A stretch of DNA of 35,569 bases, taken from the NCBI GenBank assembly GCA_015654925.1, contig JAATFX010000031.1:1-35569 (forward strand), written 5' to 3'. The DNA is from Enterobacterales bacterium (GTDB taxonomy: Bacteria; Pseudomonadota; Gammaproteobacteria; Enterobacterales; Enterobacteriaceae). Each line of letters starts with the position of its first letter. Position 1 is the stretch's first letter. The translations under genes and the position numbers were made by a program. A model generated the notes under the pieces. The model made no database searches and was not told the DNA's origin. It saw only the letters and a list, made by a program, of their open reading frames with translations. This document shows positions 17,385 to 25,905 of the stretch, piece after piece.

Positions 17385-17418
17385 TGGAAATAATAGCCGC
17401 GATAAGAATTTATTTCCA
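17385..17418. promoter_or_regulatory. Dyad TGGAAATAA-N16-TTATTTCCA, candidate LysR operator
   Basis: A perfect 9-bp inverted repeat with a 16-nt centre lies midway between the divergent LysR and PRISE-reductase genes. It is the strongest symmetric element in any of the divergent gaps outside the ParDE operator. LysR binding is inferred. Confidence 0.45.
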
Positions 17419-17460
17419 GTTTATGCTGAAGGTCAGGATTTGCTAGCGGAGACAAAAAAC

Positions 17461-18528
17461 ATGCAACATCGAGCATTGATCGTCGGCGTCAGCGGCGTAA
17501 TCGGCAGCGCGCTGGCGGAAAGATTATTGGACGATGGCTGGCAGGTGTACGGCCTGTCGCGGGGCAAAACGGCGGTGCCCGCCGGATGCGCATCCATCAT
17601 CGCCGATCTGGCCGACGAACGGTCGGTGGCCGCGGCGTTAAAAGATCTTAAGGTGGACCGGGTATTTCTTGCCGCCTGGGCGCGCCAGGAGTCGGAAAAA
17701 GAGAATATCCGCGTCAACGGCGCCATGGTCAGCAACGTGCTCAACGCCCTGGGCGGCTCGCTCGAACACGGCCACGTGGCGCTGGTGACCGGCCTTAAAC
17801 ATTACCTTGGGCCGTTTGAAGCCTACGGCAAGGGCAACGTTCCCGCGACGCCCTTTCGCGAGGAACAAGGACGGCTGCCGGTGGACAATTTTTATTACGA
17901 GCAGGAAGACCGCTTGTTCGCCGCGGCCAAACGTTATGGGTTCACCTGGAGCGTCCACCGCCCGCATACCATTATCGGGTATGCCATCGGCAATGCCATG
18001 AATATGGGCGTGACCCTGGCGGTTTACGCCACCTTATGCAAACAAACCGGCCAGCCTTTTATTTTTCCCGGGTCGGCAACCCAGTGGCATAGCGTAACCG
18101 ATATGACCGACGCCAGGCTGCTCGCCCGCCACCTGCAATGGGCCGCCACCCATAGCCAGGGCCAGGATCAGGACTTTAACGTTGTCAATGGGGATGTGTT
18201 TCGCTGGCAGTGGATGTGGTCGCGGCTGGCGGATTACTTTGGCCTGGATGCGGCGCCGTTCCCCGGCGAAACGCTGCCGCTGGAAGGGCGTATGCGGGAC
18301 GCGCCGGCGCAGTGGCGCGCCATCGCCGAACGCTGTGCCCTGCGAGAGGCCGATATCGGCAAACTGGCCTCCTGGTGGCATACGGACGCCGACCTCGGCC
18401 GGCCGATGGAGATTATCACCGACATGAGCAAAAGCCGCAAAGCCGGATTTACCGGCTATCAAAACACGCTCGATGCTTTTATCGAGCTGTTTGACCGGCT
18501 GAAGGCGGAACGGATTATCCCCGCCTAA
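17461..18528 (+). CDS. PRISE-type SDR reductase (progesterone 5-beta-reductase/iridoid-synthase-like)
   Basis: A 355-residue atypical SDR starting at ATG 17461. GVSGVIGSALAERL is the dinucleotide site. The group-specific features are VTGLKHYLGPFE, the long PVDNFYYEQED segment with the catalytic tyrosine, and HRPHTIIGYAIGNAMNMG. Proteins of this class reduce activated alkenes next to a carbonyl with NADPH. The C-terminal half carries QWHSVTDMTDARLLARHL, as in bacterial homologues of about 355 residues. It faces a LysR regulator, suggesting induction by an enone-like compound. The physiological substrate is unknown. Confidence 0.85.
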   Translation: MQHRALIVGVSGVIGSALAERLLDDGWQVYGLSRGKTAVPAGCASIIADLADERSVAAALKDLKVDRVFLAAWARQESEKENIRVNGAMVSNVLNALGGSLEHGHVALVTGLKHYLGPFEAYGKGNVPATPFREEQGRLPVDNFYYEQEDRLFAAAKRYGFTWSVHRPHTIIGYAIGNAMNMGVTLAVYATLCKQTGQPFIFPGSATQWHSVTDMTDARLLARHLQWAATHSQGQDQDFNVVNGDVFRWQWMWSRLADYFGLDAAPFPGETLPLEGRMRDAPAQWRAIAERCALREADIGKLASWWHTDADLGRPMEIITDMSKSRKAGFTGYQNTLDAFIELFDRLKAERIIPA

Positions 18529-18537
18529 CCAGGAATG

Positions 18538-18553
18538 GGCGGCCGCGGCCGCC
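18538..18553. repeat. 16-bp GC palindrome between convergent genes
   Basis: GGCGGCCGCGGCCGCC is fully self-complementary and sits between the stop of the PRISE-type gene and the stop of the hydroxyacid dehydrogenase gene. It could form a terminator stem for either strand but has no T-tract. Confidence 0.35.
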
Positions 18554-19519
18554 TTATGCCATGACCCTGACCGGCCGACCGGCGTGCCAGGCAAGGATAT
18601 CCTCAATCATCTGGCTAAAGAACAGGGCATAACTTTGCTGCGTGACATAGCCGATATGCGGCGTGGCCAGCACATTATCCAGCGTGCGCAGCGGGTGATC
18701 GGCCGGCAGCGGTTCCTGCCCGAACACATCCAGCGCCGCGCCCGCGATACGCCGCTCGCGCAGCGCCGCGACCAGCGCCGTTTCATCCACAATCGGGCCG
18801 CGCGCCGTATTTACCAGCAAGGCCGTTGGTTTCATCGACGCCAGCGATGCGGCATCGACCAGGCCGCGGCTGCGCTCGCTTAATATCAGGTGGATGGACA
18901 ATATATCCGAGCGTTCGAATAATTCCTGCCGGCTGACATACGTCACCCCTGACAGGGCCGCCCGTTCGGCGGTCAGGTTCTCGCTCCAGGCGATGGTATG
19001 CATGCCGAAGGCCTGGCCGTAGCCGGCGACCTTCTGGCCGATCTTGCCCAAGCCGAGGATGCCCAGCGTCTGGCCATGCAGCCCGCGCCCCAGGGTGCGC
19101 TGCCAGCCGCCGCCGCGCAGCGAGTTGGCCTCGTCGAGCACATTGCGGGCCAGCGCCATAATCAGCGCCCAGGTCAGCTCGGGCGCCGCATACCCATCGC
19201 CCCCGGTACCGCACACCTGGATGCCCAGCGCCGCCGCGGCATCCAGGTCAATGGCGGCGTTGCGCATGCCGCTGGTCACCAGCAGTTTCAACTGCGGCAG
19301 TTGGCTGAGCAATGCCCGGTCGAACGGGGTGCGCTCGCGCATGGCGCAAATCACCGTATAAGGTTGCAGGCGCTCGACCATCTGTGCGGTCGGCGCGGGG
19401 TAAGCCGCTAAAAAATCCACGGCGCCGACGGACGCCAGCGCCGACCAATCGGCGGCGCCGTGGGCCACCGACTGCCAGTCATCGATAACCGCAATACGAA
19501 CAGGAGACGTTGGGCTCAT
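18554..19519 (-). CDS. D-2-hydroxyacid dehydrogenase family protein
   Basis: A 321-residue NAD-dependent dehydrogenase of standard length. GLGKIG at 156-161 is the nucleotide-binding loop. The catalytic triad is visible as Arg240 (NTARGPIVDE), Glu269 (FGQEPLP) and His288 (TPHIGYV). The N-terminal catalytic domain includes VTSGMRNAAIDLDAA. Members reduce 2-keto acids or oxidise D-2-hydroxyacids such as phosphoglycerate or glycerate. AGGAAA precedes the ATG. It stands alone between the PRISE reductase and the chemoreceptors, so the substrate is not indicated. No gene is seen in the 149 nt down to the receptor gene. Confidence 0.9.
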   Translation of the reverse strand: MSPTSPVRIAVIDDWQSVAHGAADWSALASVGAVDFLAAYPAPTAQMVERLQPYTVICAMRERTPFDRALLSQLPQLKLLVTSGMRNAAIDLDAAAALGIQVCGTGGDGYAAPELTWALIMALARNVLDEANSLRGGGWQRTLGRGLHGQTLGILGLGKIGQKVAGYGQAFGMHTIAWSENLTAERAALSGVTYVSRQELFERSDILSIHLILSERSRGLVDAASLASMKPTALLVNTARGPIVDETALVAALRERRIAGAALDVFGQEPLPADHPLRTLDNVLATPHIGYVTQQSYALFFSQMIEDILAWHAGRPVRVMA

Positions 19520-19668
19520 GTTATTTCCTCATGATCGGCGATGGGGCGGCCAATGACCGCCTCATCGATAAACCGGCTGTTGTATGGAATAACATACGGC
19601 AACCTCACTGCATTGACCAGTCCGAGGGTGCGGCCAGGTTCGCCGCCGACGTGGTTGGGTCAGCGCCG

Positions 19669-21285
19669 TTAGTCCAGGGCGAATTTGCGGACGCTTAACC
19701 GCAGCCGCTGGGAATGGTCGATCAGCGAGGCGGACGCCTCGGCGCAGGCGACTGTAAGGTGGGTGCTTTGATGGATTTGCTCATTTAACCGCTGTATTTC
19801 GTCGGCAATGGCATTGACCCGATCGCTTTGCAGCGTCGCATTTAATTGCAACTCGCCCAGCACCGCGGCCACGCCCCGCACCGCCCGGATGATATCGTGG
19901 TAAAACGCATCCAGCGCTTTAACCCGGCTGAAGCCGCTATCGATATGCTGATGGGTGGAATGAACCAGCGCATCGATATCCCGCGTCGAGCTGCCGCTTT
20001 TTTGCGACAGCAGGGCCATTTCCCTGGCCACGACGGAAAATGTATGGCCAAAGGCCCCGGCATGGGCGGACTCAATGGCCGCGTTCAGCGACAGCAGTTT
20101 GGTTTGCATGGAAATACCTTCCAGAAAGGTGACGATACCGGCGATTTTTTCGGATTCCGCCACGATCTCATGCATTTTTTGGTCGACTTCCGTCACCATT
20201 TCCCCGCAGTGGCGGGTCAGTGCTTCCGTTTCGCCCATTTGCCGGGTAGCGTCGCCGGCAAAGCTCGCGCCATTTTCCGCCTCCTGCGCCACCCCGTTGA
20301 GTTTATGGCTGATAGTTTCGAAGGCCTGCATCTGCTGCTGGTTATATTGGCTATAGCGCTGATTATGCCGGGCGATATCTCCCGCGCCGTGTATGACCAG
20401 GGAAGAAACTTCGTTAATCTCTTTGACGATATGCTGCAAACCCAGCTGCATTTCGCCGATGCCCTGGTTTAACCAGCGAATTTCCCGCGACTGCCAGCGC
20501 GAGTGCGACAAAGGTTCGGCGATATTGCCGGTGGCAATGTGCGCCATATGGCGCAGGGCGCGATTAAGCGGCGCGATCACGGCATACGACAGCACTACGC
20601 AGGCCAGCGCCAGCAGCGATGCCAGCAAAGCGGAGATACCGAGGGACAAATTACGGTTGGCGGTAAGGGAGGACAAAATAGATTGGTTAAAACGTTCCGC
20701 AGCGGCGTTATCCTGGTTCAGGGCCTGATAAAACGCGGCGTTAAACTGTTCCTGGAATGCCTGGATGGGAACCATAAAAAAGGAATCGAGATTATCGCCG
20801 CGCAGGCCTTTTAGCTGTTCGTCGAGCCCGTCGAACACCAGCGTAAAATTTTGTTGCAGGGCGCTGTCATGGTCATGGGTATCGGCAAGCTTTTGGTAGT
20901 CTGAAAAAAAGGCCTTGGCGGTTTTTAATGACACTTCGGCGCTATCGGCCAGCGCCTGCCAACTGCCGACGGAGCCGCTCTGTTTATCCTGCATAAAATA
21001 GATGCCGGCACGATTGATATTATCGCTGGCAGTCAACAATTCTATGCGGGATTTATTTATTAATGCTTGACGCTCCGCCATGCCATGCACGGTAGTCACG
21101 TTGTCTTTGGTCTGGGCGACCAACCGCGTCAGCAGCGCCATCGACGCGCATTGCAGCAAACAAAACACCAGCAGGAACAGCATAAACCCGCCGCGCAGGC
21201 TGGTCATCCACCCCGGCAGGGTAATACGGCTCAGCCGCGGCCGCGGCGTTTGGGCGAATCTCACCACTCGATCGATAACCGACAT
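19669..21285 (-). CDS. Methyl-accepting chemotaxis-like protein with eroded signalling tip
   Basis: A 538-residue receptor with a membrane helix at about 33-54, a periplasmic four-helix-type sensor to about 215, a second helix at about 218-240 and a HAMP region. The cytoplasmic hairpin is shortened and divergent. The tip still reads LLSLNAAIES, but the canonical IAFQT is ISMQT and [15 protein letters not shown] has become SAHAGAFGHTFSVVA. The positions of the known trimer-contact residues Phe373, Arg388 and Glu391 of Tsr are therefore all changed. There is no C-terminal NWETF. It lies 266 nt downstream of the canonical receptor gene on the same strand. It may be a degenerate paralogue or signal through altered contacts. 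Confidence 0.8.
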   Translation of the reverse strand: MSVIDRVVRFAQTPRPRLSRITLPGWMTSLRGGFMLFLLVFCLLQCASMALLTRLVAQTKDNVTTVHGMAERQALINKSRIELLTASDNINRAGIYFMQDKQSGSVGSWQALADSAEVSLKTAKAFFSDYQKLADTHDHDSALQQNFTLVFDGLDEQLKGLRGDNLDSFFMVPIQAFQEQFNAAFYQALNQDNAAAERFNQSILSSLTANRNLSLGISALLASLLALACVVLSYAVIAPLNRALRHMAHIATGNIAEPLSHSRWQSREIRWLNQGIGEMQLGLQHIVKEINEVSSLVIHGAGDIARHNQRYSQYNQQQMQAFETISHKLNGVAQEAENGASFAGDATRQMGETEALTRHCGEMVTEVDQKMHEIVAESEKIAGIVTFLEGISMQTKLLSLNAAIESAHAGAFGHTFSVVAREMALLSQKSGSSTRDIDALVHSTHQHIDSGFSRVKALDAFYHDIIRAVRGVAAVLGELQLNATLQSDRVNAIADEIQRLNEQIHQSTHLTVACAEASASLIDHSQRLRLSVRKFALD

Positions 21286-21467
21286 CTTTTTATTATCCGC
21301 GCTAAATAAAAAGCAGTATTCGCTGGTTTTATGTCAGTAACGTTACGGCGCGGCAGACATGCCCGCATACGGTGTTTTCACCGGCGCTAAGGCAAATAGC
21401 CGGCAGGATCGCCGGGGATGAATTGGCCGCGGACCGCAGGTTGCCGCCGCATAAGGCGCACAAAGAG

Positions 21468-21504
21468 TTGGCCCCCGCTCCCTGATTTAAGGAGCGGGGG
21501 CCAA
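21468..21504 (-). terminator. GC-rich hairpin after the canonical chemoreceptor gene
   Basis: A perfect 14-bp stem (TTGGCCCCCGCTCC with GGAGCGGGGGCCAA) with a 9-nt loop lies about 50 nt after the stop at 21552, in the gap between the two receptor genes. The T-rich tail is weak on the minus strand, but the stem is very stable and probably separates the two transcripts. Confidence 0.6.
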
Positions 21505-21551
21505 AAGGAAAAGACCGGTTTTATGCCGAAATCCGCGCGCGGACCTTCAGG

Positions 21552-23222
21552 CTAGAACGTTTCCCAGTTTTCGTTAAGTTTTTCTCCGCCCGCCGCGGCG
21601 GCCGCCGGCGTCGCCGGCCGGATCAATGGGCGTGAATTAACCGGGGGGCTGCTATCAAGGCGTTTTTCTCCGCCCGGCAGTTGAAACACCGACACGGTCT
21701 GCGTAAGCCGGCGCGCCTGTTCTTCCAGCGAGGCCGCCGCCGCCGCGGACTCCTGCACCAGCGCCGCATTTTGCTGGGTGACCCCATCCATTTCCGACAC
21801 GGCGTTGCCCACCTGGCTAATGCCCCGGCTCTGTTCTTCCGACGCCGACGAAATCTCGCCCATTAAATCCGTTACCCGGGTTACCGCCTGCACAATATTA
21901 TGCATGGTTTCACCGGCACGGGAAGCCTGCTGCGAGCCGGTAGTGACCCGCTCCACCGACTCGGCGATCAGCCCTTCTATTTCTTTCGCCGCCTGCGCGC
22001 TGCGCTGCGCCAGGCTGCGTACTTCCCCCGCCACCACCGCGAACCCCCGGCCCTGCTCCCCGGCCCTGGCCGCTTCCACCGCCGCGTTCAGCGCCAGGAT
22101 ATTGGTCTGGAAGGCAATGCCGTTGATCACCCCGGTAATATCGGCGATTTTTTTCGAACTGGTGGTAATACTGCTCATGCTTTCCACCACTTCATCAACG
22201 ATTTCACCGCCCTTTCTGGCGGTATTGGCGGCGTCCTGCACCATTTTATTGGCCTGAAAGACATTCTCGGTGTTTTGTTTTACCGTGGCGCTTAATTGTT
22301 CCATGCTGGCCGCCGTCTCTTCCAACGCCGCGGCCTGCTGCTCGGTGCGTGAGGAAAGATCGGTATTACCCTGGCTGATTTCACCCGCGCCCTGGTAAAT
22401 GGAGGCCGAACCGTCGCGAATGGCGCTTACCGTACGGATCAAATTCTGCTGCACTTCCTGTAAATAGGGGATTAACAGTCCGACGTTATTGCGTCCCGCA
22501 TCGGCAATCGTCTCGCCCAGATGCCCGGAAGACAGCGTGTGCAAGATGACTTTAATCCGATCCAGGGGTTTAATCATATAACTGACCAGATATCTGTCGG
22601 TCAGGGCCAAAATAGCCAGTCCGGCAATCAGGGCCGCGATCAATATTTCCTTGCACAGAGCGACCAGCGCCGCCACCTGCCGGGCGCTGTCATCCGTCAT
22701 GGACGCGGTTTTAAATTTTTCCATGGCGGCCCCAAAGGCGACGCTGAACGGCGGGGACTGCGTGCGGTAAATTTGACGATATTCGTCCATGTTTTTGGAC
22801 TGCGCCGCTTTATATAGCGGTTCCAAACCCTGGCTTATCAGCTGCGACCAGCTGTTGACCAGCCCGTCGGTTATGGCGCCGTCAATGGCAGGGTGCGGAC
22901 GCGCTTTGAACTCGGCCAGCGCCTCCGCGGTGCTTTTCATCGCCGCGGAGGCGCTGGACATCACCTTATCGGCATCCGCTATTTCACCGGTCTGCACATA
23001 GTCCATCGCCCTGGACAACCGGGTGACGGTACGGAAATACTGATCGTTACCATGCGTAATTATATCAATATCTTTTTTCTGGTCTTCGCTGATGGTTAAT
23101 AAATGAGTTACCTGGTTAAGCGAGGAGAGGGTAAACGCCGACACCCCACCCCAGAGTACCAAAAAAAAACCAAGCGTTATTAATAGCATAACTCTGATAC
23201 TGGTATTTTTTAGAAAACCCAT
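21552..23222 (-). CDS. Methyl-accepting chemotaxis protein, canonical enterobacterial type
   Basis: A 556-residue chemoreceptor. A membrane helix at about 11-30, a periplasmic helical ligand domain, a second membrane helix at about 190-210 and a HAMP domain precede the signalling hairpin. The tip has the standard [17 protein letters not shown] and [16 protein letters not shown] motifs and is flanked by methylation helices such as [20 protein letters not shown]. The chain ends in ENWETF, the tether for the CheR and CheB adaptation enzymes, as in Tar and Tsr. The periplasmic ligand is not recognisable. A sigma-28 promoter lies upstream at 23424, tying it to flagellar expression. Confidence 0.95.
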   Translation of the reverse strand: MGFLKNTSIRVMLLITLGFFLVLWGGVSAFTLSSLNQVTHLLTISEDQKKDIDIITHGNDQYFRTVTRLSRAMDYVQTGEIADADKVMSSASAAMKSTAEALAEFKARPHPAIDGAITDGLVNSWSQLISQGLEPLYKAAQSKNMDEYRQIYRTQSPPFSVAFGAAMEKFKTASMTDDSARQVAALVALCKEILIAALIAGLAILALTDRYLVSYMIKPLDRIKVILHTLSSGHLGETIADAGRNNVGLLIPYLQEVQQNLIRTVSAIRDGSASIYQGAGEISQGNTDLSSRTEQQAAALEETAASMEQLSATVKQNTENVFQANKMVQDAANTARKGGEIVDEVVESMSSITTSSKKIADITGVINGIAFQTNILALNAAVEAARAGEQGRGFAVVAGEVRSLAQRSAQAAKEIEGLIAESVERVTTGSQQASRAGETMHNIVQAVTRVTDLMGEISSASEEQSRGISQVGNAVSEMDGVTQQNAALVQESAAAAASLEEQARRLTQTVSVFQLPGGEKRLDSSPPVNSRPLIRPATPAAAAAGGEKLNENWETF

Positions 23223-23733
23223 GGTCTTGCTCCTGTTAATTATTTATATGCCGACTTCCGGGCATATGGGTGGAGAGCATGCAGGATGGGGGGAACGTGA
23301 AAAATTCGTCGCACCACTCATGCCCAGTCAAAATCTGAGATGGTTTATGCGTTCTTAGCTGTTCATCCGTTACAACCCAATATTGCTCACTCCCTGTAAA
23401 ACGGCTTATCGGAGTTTCACTGGTTATCGGTAAACCTTGACAAAACTTTATGGCGGTAGCTGAAAAATCAGATCAAAAACAGAGAGTTAGAATGGGAGCG
23501 GTTCGTGCGGCATTTCCGTTGAAAAGGATAAAAGCATAAAGGATTATTATCCAAAAAATAGTTTTGGCGGGTCATGGCATTAATAAATAAGGAGTTTACT
23601 TAGGAAGTAAATTTATTATTCTAGCATTCAATATAAGTATTATCTTACCCACTAACGCTTTTTTGAATGAAACGGCCAGCTTTTTTGACGCCACCGGCCG
23701 GTATCGCATCAATTCAACTTGTTAGCATCATTC
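23223..23733. other. Long leader and intergenic region upstream of chemoreceptor
   Basis: No gene is supported in these 511 nt. They hold the sigma-28 promoter at 23424-23450 and a leader of roughly 195 nt before the receptor start. Further right is an AT-rich dyad, TTTACTT-AGG-AAGTAAA (23595-23611), flanked by TAATAAA and TTTATTA. GGCCGG sequences near 23690 have no clear function. Confidence 0.5.
23424..23450 (-). promoter_or_regulatory. Sigma-28 (FliA) promoter
   Basis: On the minus strand the sequence reads TAAAGTTT, then exactly 11 nt, then ACCGATAA. The E. coli class III flagellar consensus is TAAAGTTT-N11-GCCGATAA, so 15 of 16 positions match with ideal spacing. It points at the chemoreceptor gene starting at 23222. 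The expected transcription start is near 23417, giving a leader of about 195 nt. Confidence 0.88.
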
Positions 23734-24180
23734 TCAATACTCTCGCGGATCGTATGCCGGCAGTATCCGCGCCCGCTCATACCAATCAATGACCATCCCA
23801 CAAATTTTTTCGCGATCGCTATTTGGAACTGCCGGCGCATTTAACATCCGTAAATCCTGGCCATAGATCGGCAACATGTGTTGAATTATCTGGGATAGAT
23901 CTTGCTGAGCCATCGCGTCATCCTGCTGGATATCGGCAATTCGGGAGGTCGCATAGGAAGCAGTAATTACAGCATTATCCGCCGCGATTCTGCGCTGGAT
24001 GGTCGCAAGAGGCAGTAATTGCATAGTATTGAGCGCCATAGCCTCTTCCACCATAATAGAATACTTGATAGGCGCATATTTCTGAATGGCCTGATATACC
24101 GCATATGATAGTAAAAGCCTGTTCGATATTTTGCCGGCCGTATTTATTCTTATAAGCAGAGAAGAAATAAGCGGTCGCAA
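23734..24180 (-). CDS. Hypothetical protein, possibly a 5'-truncated fragment
   Basis: This frame encodes up to 148 residues from a TTG at 24180 and ends in PAYDPREY. I do not recognise the family. It is mostly helical in composition, with no clear signal peptide or membrane segment, and contains a DWYERARILPAYD end. The best ribosome site (GGAAGAGG) precedes an internal ATG at 24039, which would give 101 residues. The frame also stays open upstream of the TTG to about 24213. It sits alone between the chemoreceptor locus and the redox cluster, so it may be the remnant of a longer gene broken at that junction. Confidence 0.45.
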   Translation of the reverse strand: MRPLISSLLIRINTAGKISNRLLLSYAVYQAIQKYAPIKYSIMVEEAMALNTMQLLPLATIQRRIAADNAVITASYATSRIADIQQDDAMAQQDLSQIIQHMLPIYGQDLRMLNAPAVPNSDREKICGMVIDWYERARILPAYDPREY

Positions 24181-24279
24181 TGCTGGAATTGCCCCTATAG
24201 GCCAAAAGTGTCCACGATCCTAGATACCGTCTTAGCGCCAAACGAGACGTTAATGAGCGGACATTAGAACGATAACGCG

Positions 24280-24307
24280 GGCGAGCGAGTCCGCTTGGCC
24301 GCTCGCC
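24280..24307. terminator. GC hairpin downstream of aldo/keto reductase gene
   Basis: GGCGAGCG and CGCTCGCC form a perfect 8-bp stem with a 12-nt loop, 67 nt past the stop at 24374. No T-tract follows, so it may be a weak or rho-assisted terminator. The rest of 24181-24373 shows no gene. Confidence 0.3.
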
Positions 24308-24373
24308 ACAGGTGTTTGCTTGCATTGGCGCGCGCGGCGCATGGCCATCATCTCGTATCCGATGACGCGCGCC

Positions 24374-25429
24374 TCACGAGGCGGAAGCCTTCGACCATAG
24401 ATCGACAGGGCCAAGACGATCGGCGCCTTGGGTGCCCAGCATCCAACCCGGGTATTCGGGCGGCAGGGTGCTGACTTCGTCCAGTTTGCGCAGTTCGTCA
24501 ACGCTCAGTTGTAGATCGATGGCGGCAAGGTTGTCCTGCAATTGGTCGATGCGCTTGGCGCCCATGATCACCGAGGTGACGAATGGGCGGGACAGCAACC
24601 AGGCGAGGGCGACACGCGCCGGACTGCAACCATGCGATTCGGCGATGGGCGCCATAACGTCGATGATGTTCCAGGCCCGCTCCCGGTCGACGATTGGGAA
24701 ATCGAATTCGGAGCGGCGCGAATCGCCCGGCTTCTGGTTGTCGCGGGTGAACTTGCCGGATAGCAGGCCGCCGGCCAGAGGACTCCAGACCAGCAGCCCC
24801 ATCTTCTCGGCTTCCAGCAACGGGGAAATTTCGCGTTCGAGGTCGCGGCCTGCGACAGAGTAGTAAGCCTGCAAAGTCTCGAAGCGGGCCAGGTTCTTGT
24901 GCTCGGAAATGCCGAGCGAGCGGGCGATCTTCCAAGCCTGCCAATTCGAAACGCCGATGTAGCGGACCTTGCCTTGGCGGACCAGGTCGTCGAGCGCACG
25001 CAGTGTTTCTTCAATCGGCGTAATCGTGTCGTTGGCGTGGATCTGGTACAAGTCGATGTGATCGGTTTGAAGGCGCTTCAGGCTCGCCTCGACCGCATCC
25101 ATGATGTGACCGCGCGAAGCGCCCACATCATTGCGTCCTTGGCCCATGCGGCTATAGGCCTTGGTTGCCAGCACGTAGTCCTTGCGGGCGATGCCGAGGT
25201 TCTTGAAGGCCTGGCCCAGCACCTGTTCGCTGACGCCGTCGGAGTAGACATCGGCGGTATCGAAGAAATTGACGCCCGCCTCCAGCGCGGCCTTAACGAG
25301 ATCGTCAGCCTCTTTCTGGCCGGCGGCGCCGATGTGCTTGTAGATGCCGCTGCCGTCGCCAAACGTCATGGTGCCCAGGCACAGGCGGGAAACGAGCAGG
25401 CCGGTATTGCCCAACGTATTGTATTTCAT
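24374..25429 (-). CDS. Aldo/keto reductase
   Basis: A 351-residue TIM-barrel oxidoreductase from ATG 25429, with GGAGAT upstream. The catalytic tetrad is intact: Asp57 and Tyr62 (FFDTADVYSDG), Lys90 (LATKAY) and His131 (YQIHAND). The NADPH-binding end has GAKRIDQLQDNLAAIDLQLS. The sequence around GVSNWQAWKIARSLG and YYSVAGRDLEREISPLLE is typical of the YdjG/YajO-like bacterial group, which reduces aldehydes and ketones. It is the last gene of a leftward set with the DUF6506-like gene and the SDR gene. Regulation by the LysR protein at 26819 is likely. Confidence 0.93.
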   Translation of the reverse strand: MKYNTLGNTGLLVSRLCLGTMTFGDGSGIYKHIGAAGQKEADDLVKAALEAGVNFFDTADVYSDGVSEQVLGQAFKNLGIARKDYVLATKAYSRMGQGRNDVGASRGHIMDAVEASLKRLQTDHIDLYQIHANDTITPIEETLRALDDLVRQGKVRYIGVSNWQAWKIARSLGISEHKNLARFETLQAYYSVAGRDLEREISPLLEAEKMGLLVWSPLAGGLLSGKFTRDNQKPGDSRRSEFDFPIVDRERAWNIIDVMAPIAESHGCSPARVALAWLLSRPFVTSVIMGAKRIDQLQDNLAAIDLQLSVDELRKLDEVSTLPPEYPGWMLGTQGADRLGPVDLWSKASAS

Positions 25430-25488
25430 GATGTATCTCCAATCGGAATGAGGTTGATGGAAAAGACTGCCCGCCAAGCGGGATGCCT

Positions 25489-25749
25489 TTACGGATAAGT
25501 CACCCGTCCGATGCCGCAGTCCGGAAAACGGCGCCGCAGCAGGGTCGCCTCCTGCGCCGAAAAGCCGCCGCACAGCTCGATAACCTCAGTGCCAGCAGCG
25601 ATGAGCGCCTCGGCGGCGGCCATTGCCTCTTCAACGTCTTCCACACCGATAAATTCGGCGTCGAACGCGGGCGACTCCATGTGCGCCGCGTGCGTGTTAC
25701 GGCGATAGCCGGGTGCCTTGATGATGAATGCGTATCGGGTCTGGACCAT
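25489..25749 (-). CDS. Small DUF6506-like protein
   Basis: An 86-residue protein from ATG 25749, which has GGAG about 8 nt upstream; the frame extends further but without support. The sequence carries RYAFIIKAPGY, then FIGVEDVEEAMAAAEALIAAGTEVIELCGGF and ends in a GIGRVTYP strand. This alternating alpha/beta pattern with ELCGGF resembles a family of about 90-100-residue proteins of unknown function that I associate with DUF6506. It lies 59 nt before the aldo/keto reductase start, so the two are probably co-transcribed. The remaining 156 nt up to the SDR gene show no convincing gene. Confidence 0.7.
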   Translation of the reverse strand: MVQTRYAFIIKAPGYRRNTHAAHMESPAFDAEFIGVEDVEEAMAAAEALIAAGTEVIELCGGFSAQEATLLRRRFPDCGIGRVTYP

Positions 25750-25905
25750 ATTCGGAACTCCAAGGGCAGAGGCACTCATCCATCCGGCGCATTACTGCCA
25801 CCGGCTCATACAGCAGGCGGTTGTGCCGCGTGACGCGACAGGTTCGAAGAGTTTCACTTTGTCCCAATGCGGTAACCGCAGGATCGGTGCCAGCGTCGTT
25901 TTCGA

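Noticed and set aside
21285..21330. Sigma-28 promoter for the degenerate chemoreceptor
   Set aside because: GCGGATAA resembles a -10 element, but no TAAA-type -35 lies at the right distance and it is too close to the start codon.
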